This document shows positions 58,968 to 64,000 of a stretch of DNA of 64,000 nt, piece by piece; position 1 is the first letter of the stretch; each line of letters begins with the position of its first letter. Position numbers and translations under genes: made by a program. Below the pieces are notes generated by a model, which saw only the letters and a list, made by a program, of their open reading frames with translations, had not been told where the DNA came from and did not search any database. Source of the stretch: Bradyrhizobium sp. WSM1743 (lineage in GTDB: Bacteria; Pseudomonadota; Alphaproteobacteria; Rhizobiales; Xanthobacteraceae); the NCBI RefSeq assembly GCF_000473065.1, contig NZ_AXAZ01000030.1:24063-88062 (forward strand). The letters run 5' to 3'.

Positions 58968-59524
58968 TCAGGTGCCGACCGTGAGCCAGACCGCCGAGAC
59001 CAGGAAGTAGAGCGCGCCGACCGCAGCATAGCCTGCGACATTCGCAATCGACGGCACCGCAGGCATCGAGGCCTGAAAGATGAAGAAGCCGCCCGCCAGG
59101 GCCGACTGGCCGCCGCTGAGCACCATGGCCCACTGCGCGCCGAAACGCTTCCAGCGCCGCACGGCCGTGCCGAGCTGGAGCAATCCGGACAGGATCGCCC
59201 AGGCTCCGAAGATTCCGAGCACCCAGTTCATGCTCACCCGCAAGGCCAGGCCGACCGCTATGGTGGTCGCCAGGCTGACCAGCACGTTCAGGCCCTGCGT
59301 GCGGTTCTGGTTCAAGCCACCGCTCCAGAGCGCGTCGAGATAATTGGCCGCGGCATCCCAGGCCGGATAGACGACGAGCACGTTGTTGCGATCGCCGCGG
59401 ACGACGGCGCGATCGCGAAGGCCGCAATGACCCAGGCGACGGAGAACGCGGCACGCAGCAAATAGTATTGTTTCAGCCATTGCGCTTGGTCGGCCGTGTT
59501 CGCAGCCATCTCACGATTTCTCAT
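58968..59524 (-). pseudogene. Frameshifted DUF308-like membrane protein gene
   Basis: From ATG 59524 the frame gives a TM start (LLRAAFSVAWVIAAFAIAP). Near 59393-59405 a single-base loss moves the continuation LLVVYPAWDAAANYLDALW... into another frame, which runs to 58968 with four more helices. The missing base could be a sequencing error. It lies under one of two matching TetR operators. Confidence 0.7.
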
Positions 59525-59535
59525 TGCCCTCTCCT

Positions 59536-59552
59536 TACCTACTAGTTGGTAG
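59536..59552. promoter_or_regulatory. Candidate TetR operator, site 1
   Basis: On the minus strand reads CTACCAACTAGTAGGTA, sharing CTACC-N4-AGTAGGTA with site 2 at 60199. It is 12-28 bp upstream of the broken membrane-protein gene (start 59524). Confidence 0.6.
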
Positions 59553-59604
59553 TTTGCGCGCGAAGCGAAAGCCCCGCCGCCCTGCCCGGCCTGTGTCGAC
59601 CTCG

Positions 59605-60189
59605 TCAGTGCCTGGTGGAAAGCCGGTCCAGCAGCGGCCGGGTGATGGTCCCGAACATTTTTGGATCGCCATAAGCGCGCGCCGACAGCATCGCGCCGTG
59701 AACGGTCGCCATGAATCCCTCCGCCTCGACCCGCGCCGTGCTCGAGAGGTGGAGCCGCCCTTGCCGCTTGCCGCGCTCCAGCACCGAAGCCAGCCACGAC
59801 GCGAGGTAACGGAAGTGCGCGCGGACCTCGAGCGCCACCTCCTCGGGCAGGATCGGAAGCTCGCTGGCAAGGAGCGCGCAGACGCAGAAGGGAGCCGTCG
59901 CGTCCTTGATGCGCGCCTCCCAATACGCGATGTAGCTTTTGAGCTGCTCGGCGGGATCGGCGACATTGCGCTCGAGCGCCGACAGGCCCGCCTGGGCCTC
60001 TTCACGATAGCGCGCCACGAGGGTACGGACCAGGTCGACCTTGCTGGCGAAATGGTGGTGGATGCTCGGCTTGCGGATGCCGACGACATCGGCGATGTCG
60101 GCGTAACTGAAGCCGTTGTAGCCACCGGCGATGATCAGCGTGCGGGCGCAGGCAAGAATGTCGTCGGCGGTCGAGGAAACGGTGTTCAT
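59605..60189 (-). CDS. TetR/AcrR family regulator
   Basis: A 194-aa regulator with N-terminal HTH (GFSYADIADVVGIRKPSIHHHFASKVDLVRTLV) and helical ligand domain. Start ATG at 60189, 10 bp from operator site 2. Paired operators upstream of this gene and of the broken membrane gene suggest it represses both. Confidence 0.9.
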   Translation of the reverse strand: MNTVSSTADDILACARTLIIAGGYNGFSYADIADVVGIRKPSIHHHFASKVDLVRTLVARYREEAQAGLSALERNVADPAEQLKSYIAYWEARIKDATAPFCVCALLASELPILPEEVALEVRAHFRYLASWLASVLERGKRQGRLHLSSTARVEAEGFMATVHGAMLSARAYGDPKMFGTITRPLLDRLSTRH

Positions 60190-60198
60190 GACGCTTAG

Positions 60199-60217
60199 CT
60201 ACCTTCCAGTAGGTAGG
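60199..60217. promoter_or_regulatory. Candidate TetR operator, site 2
   Basis: CTACCTTCCAGTAGGTAG on the plus strand; CTACC-N4-AGTAGGTA matches site 1 at 59536-59552. It is just upstream of the TetR gene, on the side facing the peptide-deformylase-like gene, so it could affect both. Confidence 0.65.
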
Positions 60218-60268
60218 CGGTCAAGCGGGGATGCTTCAATGATCCGTGAGTGAGTGGTAGGAGCCTGC

Positions 60269-60769
60269 ATGACCATTCGCCCGATCGTGCGCTATCCCGA
60301 CCGCCGGCTCGCGCTGCCGGCCCACCCCGTCACCGCGTTCGACGATTCCTTGCGCGACCTCGCGAACGACCTGCTGGAGACCATGCGCGCCGCGCCCGGC
60401 ATCGGCATCACCGCGCCGCATATCGGCGTCCCCTTGAGCGTCGTGGTGCTGGAGCTCGACGCCAAGGAAGGCGCGCGGACTTACGTCAATCCGGAGATCA
60501 CGTGGGCCTCGCCCGAGATGATTATGCACCGTGAGGGCAGCGTCTCGATGCCTGGGGTTAACGACGAGGTCCAGCGCCATGCGCGGGTGCGGATCAGCTA
60601 TTGGGATGTCGAGGGTAACATGCAAAGCGAGGAGTCGGACGGTTTGCGCGCCGTCTGCCACCAGCACGAGATCGACCAGCTCGACGGCATATTCTGGATC
60701 CAGCGATTGTCGCGGCTGAAGCGGGAGCGGCTGGTGAAGAGGTTCGAGAAGATGTCGCGGAATTCGTAG
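60269..60769 (+). CDS. Peptide deformylase homologue with altered metal-site residues
   Basis: A 166-aa protein of peptide deformylase length and fold. All three signature motifs are changed: motif 1 GIGITAPH (residues 44-51) has His for Gln, motif 2 REGSVSMPG (88-96) has Ser91 for the metal-binding Cys, and motif 3 HEIDQLDG (133-140) has Gln137 for the second metal-binding His. Only His133 and Glu134 remain, so classical Fe/Zn catalysis is unlikely. Probably not the housekeeping Def. Start ATG at 60269; a start 15 nt earlier is possible. Confidence 0.8.
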   Translation: MTIRPIVRYPDRRLALPAHPVTAFDDSLRDLANDLLETMRAAPGIGITAPHIGVPLSVVVLELDAKEGARTYVNPEITWASPEMIMHREGSVSMPGVNDEVQRHARVRISYWDVEGNMQSEESDGLRAVCHQHEIDQLDGIFWIQRLSRLKRERLVKRFEKMSRNS

Positions 60770-61078
60770 GGTGGATTGGCGCAGCGTAATCCACCATCTG
60801 AGCACGGCGTTACGAATGGTCGATTACGCCGGGCTGCGTCGACCATCGTAAGCGCTTCGATCGCGCAACCGTATTGAGAGCGGTCCTGCGGCCATCCTTC
60901 GAGACGCCCGCTTTAGGCGGGCTCCTCAGGATGAGGGGCGGAATGCGTAGCGGCAATCTCAACGAGCACGGTGCTGCTTAGCCTCATCCTGAGGAGACCG
61001 CGGAGCGATCGTCTCGAAGGACGAGGCGTGCGGTGAGGCGTTGCCCAAAGCCCATATGCGATTGACCTGACGCTTCGA
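60770..61078. repeat. Cluster of intergenic repeats
   Basis: Two families. First, about 60771-60850 with inverted words GGTGGATTGGCGCAGCGTAATCC and GATTACGCCGGGCTGCG. Second, about 60892-61030: CATCCTTCGAGACGCCCG...GGGCTCCTCAGGATGAGG and the inverted CTCATCCTGAGGAG...CGTCTCGAAGGACGAGG, the same family as 23212-23328. No gene seen. Confidence 0.7.
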
Positions 61079-61441
61079 TCACGCCCTCTTCCCGCTCCGC
61101 TTGGCGATCGGCGCCTTGCGACGCTCGCGTTTGCCGCGCGCAATCTCGGTGGCCAGCGCGTCCAGCTTCGGCTCCCAGAAATTCCGGAACTGGCCGATCC
61201 ACGCATCCACCGCGCGAAGCCCGGCAGCGTCGACCGAATAGAGGCGCCTCTGCGCCTCCGCTCGAACGCTCGCAAAGCCGCTCTCGCGCAGCACCTTGAG
61301 GTGCTGCGAGACGGCCGCCTGGGTGATTCCGAACTCGGCCCCGATCACTTCGACGACCTCACCGGACGCCATTTCGCCAGGCGCCAGCAGCTCGAGGATG
61401 CGACGGCGCACGGGATCGGCGAGGACTTCGAAGGCGCGCAT
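61079..61441 (-). CDS. ArsR-family winged-helix regulator
   Basis: A 120-aa regulator with a winged helix (RRRILELLAPGEMASGEV; GITQAAVSQHLKVLRESGFASV) and a basic C-terminal tail. It lacks the metal-binding Cys of ArsR/SmtB, so it is of the type paired with SRPBCC proteins. The ATG overlaps the upstream SRPBCC stop by one base (TGATG). Confidence 0.88.
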   Translation of the reverse strand: MRAFEVLADPVRRRILELLAPGEMASGEVVEVIGAEFGITQAAVSQHLKVLRESGFASVRAEAQRRLYSVDAAGLRAVDAWIGQFRNFWEPKLDALATEIARGKRERRKAPIAKRSGKRA

Positions 61442-62103
61442 CAGCTTCCGGTGCCGGGATGTGCGATGTCGGGCGGCATCTCGCCGCGATAGAACGCGAT
61501 GGTCCGGTCCGAGCGCTCTTTCGCCGCGACCGGATCGACGCCACTTGCGACATGCGCCGCGCGCCAATACTCGCCGCTTGTCGTCATGAATTCCTTGCCC
61601 TCAGGCGAGCCCATCCAGGCCTCGGCCGTCTCATGGTCGACCGATGCTCCGGTCGCAAGATATCGCTCAAGTCCCGCAAGCGCGAGGTCCCAGCCGATGC
61701 CCACCGCACCCGGGCCGAACTGATTCCAATGATCCTCGATGATCGCAGTGTGCTCAAGCGTCAAGCGCGCCTGGCTTCGCTCAGCCGTCAGGCTGACGTC
61801 GATCCAGCTCGTGGCGCCGCCGAATTCCCAGGTCGCGGCGAAATGGGTCGGCGGCGTGCAGGACGTGATGGTCCCGCCCGCATTTCCCTTGAGCTGATAC
61901 TTTCCGCCGAGCTGAAGGTCCCCCTCGATCGGCAGGAACCAGCGCGGGATGCGTTGCCTGCTCGTCACCGCGTCCCAGAGATCGTCGACGCTGGTGTCGT
62001 AGAGCCGCGTCAGTGTCACCGCACTCGCAGGTTTTCCGTCCTTCTCAAAGCTCCTCACCGAGCGCGTCACTAGCCCCAAGACCCTGGCGACATCGATCTG
62101 CAT
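61441..62103 (-). CDS. SRPBCC (AHSA1-like) family protein
   Basis: A 220-aa helix-grip protein. VTLTRLYDTSVDDLWDAVTS and RIPRWFLPIEGDLQLGGKYQL are the AHSA1/CalC hallmarks. It binds a hydrophobic ligand; the function is unknown. ArsR partners of this family usually lie first; here the SRPBCC gene is first and coupled to ArsR by TGATG. Start ATG 62103. Confidence 0.85.
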   Translation of the reverse strand: MQIDVARVLGLVTRSVRSFEKDGKPASAVTLTRLYDTSVDDLWDAVTSRQRIPRWFLPIEGDLQLGGKYQLKGNAGGTITSCTPPTHFAATWEFGGATSWIDVSLTAERSQARLTLEHTAIIEDHWNQFGPGAVGIGWDLALAGLERYLATGASVDHETAEAWMGSPEGKEFMTTSGEYWRAAHVASGVDPVAAKERSDRTIAFYRGEMPPDIAHPGTGS

Positions 62104-62269
62104 TGCGTTCCTCCCTTTCGTTTGGCGCGTCGATGAATATCGATCAACGCTAATATAAGTCAACCCTTATATTCACGCGATGGGTGGGCAGCGGCCTGTC
62201 CGTCACTTCGGACGTGCTGTTTCTGCCGCTGAAATAGTGTGTCCTGGTGGCGCCCCTGGATCTCCGCTG

Positions 62270-62372
62270 TCGTCGCCCGGCTCGACCGGGCGACCCAGTA
62301 CGCCGCGGCCTCTCGGTTCAACCATGACCGTCTCTGGAATACTGGATGCCCCGGTCAAGCCGGGGCATGACA
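62270..62372. repeat. Palindromic repeat, GTCGTCGCCCGG...GCCGGGGCATGACAG family, copy 2
   Basis: Outer hairpins match copy 1 at 23995-24105, while the central segment (CTCGGTTCAACCATGACCGTCTCTGG) is in inverted orientation. It forms most of the gap between the SRPBCC and hydrolase genes; 62104-62269 shows no other feature. Confidence 0.75.
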
Positions 62373-62404
62373 GCGAATGTGTGGCACAAGCGCGCGACGC
62401 GCAC

Positions 62405-63643
62405 CTACCCGCCCGCCATCAGCGCCTTTGCCAGCGCCATATACGCCGGCAGCGTCACGGGATCGTTGGCGGCATTGCCTGCCATCGGGTGCGAGGCGTA
62501 CCGCGCGATCACCATCTCGGCTTTGGGATCGACATAGATGCCCTGGCCGTGGACGCCGCGCGCCATGTAGGCGCCGTGCGCATTGTGCGTGACCCACCAT
62601 TGATTGCGATAGGAGGCGCCCGGCAGCGTGGTGTAACCGGCCGGCCTGAACTTTTCGGGATCGCCGCCGCGCGCGATGTCCTCGACCACCGCTGACGGCA
62701 CGATCTGGCGGCCGTTGAAGCGGCCCTGATTGCGCATGGTCTCACCAAAGCGGGCGAGATCGCGCAAGCAGGTCGACAGGCCGCCGCCGCCGCTCTCGGT
62801 GCCGCTGCGGTCGACGTGATAATGCGCGTCCTCCTCCGCACCCATCGGCTGCCAGATACGCTCGGACAAAAGATCGGACAGCGTCATGCCGCTGGCGCGC
62901 CTGACGATCCAGGCCAGCACGTCGGTGTTGACGGTCTTGTAGGCGAAGGCCTTGCCGTGCTCGCCCTGCTTCCTCTGCGCGATGAGGAAATCGAAGATGG
63001 TGGTCGGGCCTTCGTAACCCGGCGGGATCGGCGCCATGCCGTTGGCGCGCCTGAGGCCCCACACATCCGAATTCTTGTCGGTGTAGACCTCGGTGTAGGC
63101 GAGCCCCGTGGTCATATCCATGACCTCGTGCACGCGCGCATCGCCAAACGCGCTTCGCTTCAGCTCCGGCACGTAGTTCGTCACAGGCGCCTGCGGATCG
63201 ATCTTGCCTTCGCTGACCAGCATGCCCGCGAGCACGCCGGTGAACGACTTCGTCACCGACATTGCGATATGCGGCTTGTGCGGCCTCAAGGCGCCGAAAT
63301 AGCGCTCATAGATCAGCCTGCCCCGATGCAGCACCGCGATGCCGTCGGCATAGGTCTCCTCCAGCATCTTTGCGAAAGTCATGGGCCGGCCGTCCATCGT
63401 GGTCGAGGCGACCGCGCCGATGTCATAGTCCTCGCGCGGCAGCACCGACGCCGGCCCCGCCCCGCGCCAGACATTCACCGTGGGCACCAGCTGGCGAATG
63501 TTGCTCCAGGCCCAGCGCAGCTCGGGGAAGCTGCGGAACGAGCCGTCCTGGAAGGTGATGGTGCGGTCGGGAGACGGCGGAAAGCCGCGCATCCAGCCGA
63601 GGGTTTCGGGGTCGGTGGAGGCGGCGGAAGGTTGGGCGGACAT
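62405..63643 (-). CDS. Serine hydrolase, 6-aminohexanoate-dimer hydrolase (NylB)-like
   Basis: A 412-aa beta-lactamase-fold hydrolase with SxxK in MSVTKSFTG (Ser about 129), the family's YxN-like segment LAYTEVYTDK, and GGGLSTCLRDLARFGETM typical of the NylB/EstB group. It resembles NylB more than class C beta-lactamase; the substrate is unknown and esters or amides are plausible. A second, less similar member lies at 43020-44204. ATG 63643 or 63649 are both possible. Confidence 0.82.
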   Translation of the reverse strand: MSAQPSAASTDPETLGWMRGFPPSPDRTITFQDGSFRSFPELRWAWSNIRQLVPTVNVWRGAGPASVLPREDYDIGAVASTTMDGRPMTFAKMLEETYADGIAVLHRGRLIYERYFGALRPHKPHIAMSVTKSFTGVLAGMLVSEGKIDPQAPVTNYVPELKRSAFGDARVHEVMDMTTGLAYTEVYTDKNSDVWGLRRANGMAPIPPGYEGPTTIFDFLIAQRKQGEHGKAFAYKTVNTDVLAWIVRRASGMTLSDLLSERIWQPMGAEEDAHYHVDRSGTESGGGGLSTCLRDLARFGETMRNQGRFNGRQIVPSAVVEDIARGGDPEKFRPAGYTTLPGASYRNQWWVTHNAHGAYMARGVHGQGIYVDPKAEMVIARYASHPMAGNAANDPVTLPAYMALAKALMAGG

Positions 63644-63745
63644 CGGCACTGGCTCCGGAAGGGCGATGCTGAGGTCCTAGCATGGGGCCGCGCAGCGCAC
63701 ATCCAACGCAAGCGCTGGGCACATGCACAATAATAAGGTGGGATC

Positions 63746-64000
63746 AGTGAGCTGCTGCCGGTTTGATGGACACCGAGATTAGGTGTTTCATGAAGCCGGA
63801 GGTGGGCGATGAAGAGACGGAAGTTCAGTCGCGAGTTCAAGATCGAGGCGGTCAAGCTGGTTAGGGAGCGTGGGGTGTCGGTGGCGCAGGCCGGGCGCGA
63901 CCTGGATGTTCATGAGAACGTTCTGCGCAAATGGGTGAAAGAGTTCGGCTCCGATCCGGTGCAGGCCTTTCCCGGCCACGGGCAGATGAAGCCGGAGCAG
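63746..64000 (+). mobile_element. Left end of an IS3-family insertion sequence (truncated by the window)
   Basis: From about TGAGCTGCTGCCGGTTTGATGGACACC (63748, likely terminal inverted repeat) to the window end. It contains the start of OrfA. The right end lies outside the window; target duplication not visible. The boundary is estimated. Confidence 0.7.
63809..64000 (+). CDS. IS3-family transposase OrfA (partial, 3' end outside window)
   Basis: The first 64 codons of a helix-turn-helix OrfA: KRRKFSREFKIEAVKLVRER, GVSVAQAGRDLDVHENVLRKW. This is the standard IS3 OrfA DNA-binding start. No stop is seen before 64000, so the gene continues past the window, probably followed by OrfB read by frameshifting. 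Confidence 0.9.
   Translation, partial: MKRRKFSREFKIEAVKLVRERGVSVAQAGRDLDVHENVLRKWVKEFGSDPVQAFPGHGQMKPEQ

Noticed and set aside
63746..64000. Complete insertion sequence
   Set aside because: Only the left end and the start of OrfA are inside the window.

Overview
The window is GC-rich alphaproteobacterial chromosome, most likely Bradyrhizobium or a close relative. This is inferred from base and codon use, the radA-cvpA-purF order, many high-affinity ABC importers, many TetR/GntR regulators and the intergenic palindromes typical of that genus. No rRNA genes, ordinary tRNA genes, CRISPR arrays or prophage were seen. The only insertion sequence is a cut-off IS3-type element at the right edge.

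Region by region. 1-6200: a catabolic operon with a FadR-type GntR regulator, a 3-hydroxyisobutyrate dehydrogenase-family enzyme, a four-gene polar-amino-acid-type ABC importer, an RpiB-family isomerase and a ribokinase. 6400-10400: a TauE/SafE permease and, on the minus strand, a periplasmic binding protein followed by a membrane GGDEF-EAL protein. 10500-20800: housekeeping genes (radA, cvpA-purF, an SDR, an orphan LivK paralogue, an MFS pump, der, a lipoprotein, a YfgM-like gene). 20900-27900: an acyl-CoA synthetase, NnrU, prfC, a gdx/sugE exporter behind a guanidine-II riboswitch, and a DUF47-pit phosphate operon with a PHO box. 28000-32750: a complete livGFKHM cluster. 33000-38500: assorted small enzymes, a TetR/TauE pair, a GST and a DUF429 protein.

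38500-42250 is the most interesting part. Three tandem Y RNA-like genes (about 134-160 nt each) have circularly permuted, tRNA-mimicking modules and a co-varying stem with a conserved bulge. They lead directly into a TROVE-vWA Ro60 homologue (rsr) and the RNA ligase rtcB, forming an RNA quality-control and repair locus. A separate structured small RNA with a textbook terminator lies just upstream.

42300-51950: an ECF sigma factor with a tiny DUF2892-like ORF, a class C beta-lactamase-fold hydrolase, GNAT and Lin0512 proteins, a thiamine-pyrophosphate enzyme, and a type I secretion ABC/HlyD pair flanked by two low-complexity candidate cargo genes. 52000-64000: a frameshifted SWIM-SNF2 helicase, a MarR-GNAT fusion with a perfect operator, an NTF2-like protein, an MFS transporter, a PIN toxin-antitoxin pair, a cupin, a TetR regulator with paired operators controlling a frameshifted membrane gene, a peptide deformylase homologue lacking key metal ligands, an SRPBCC-ArsR pair, a NylB-like hydrolase and the IS3-family left end.
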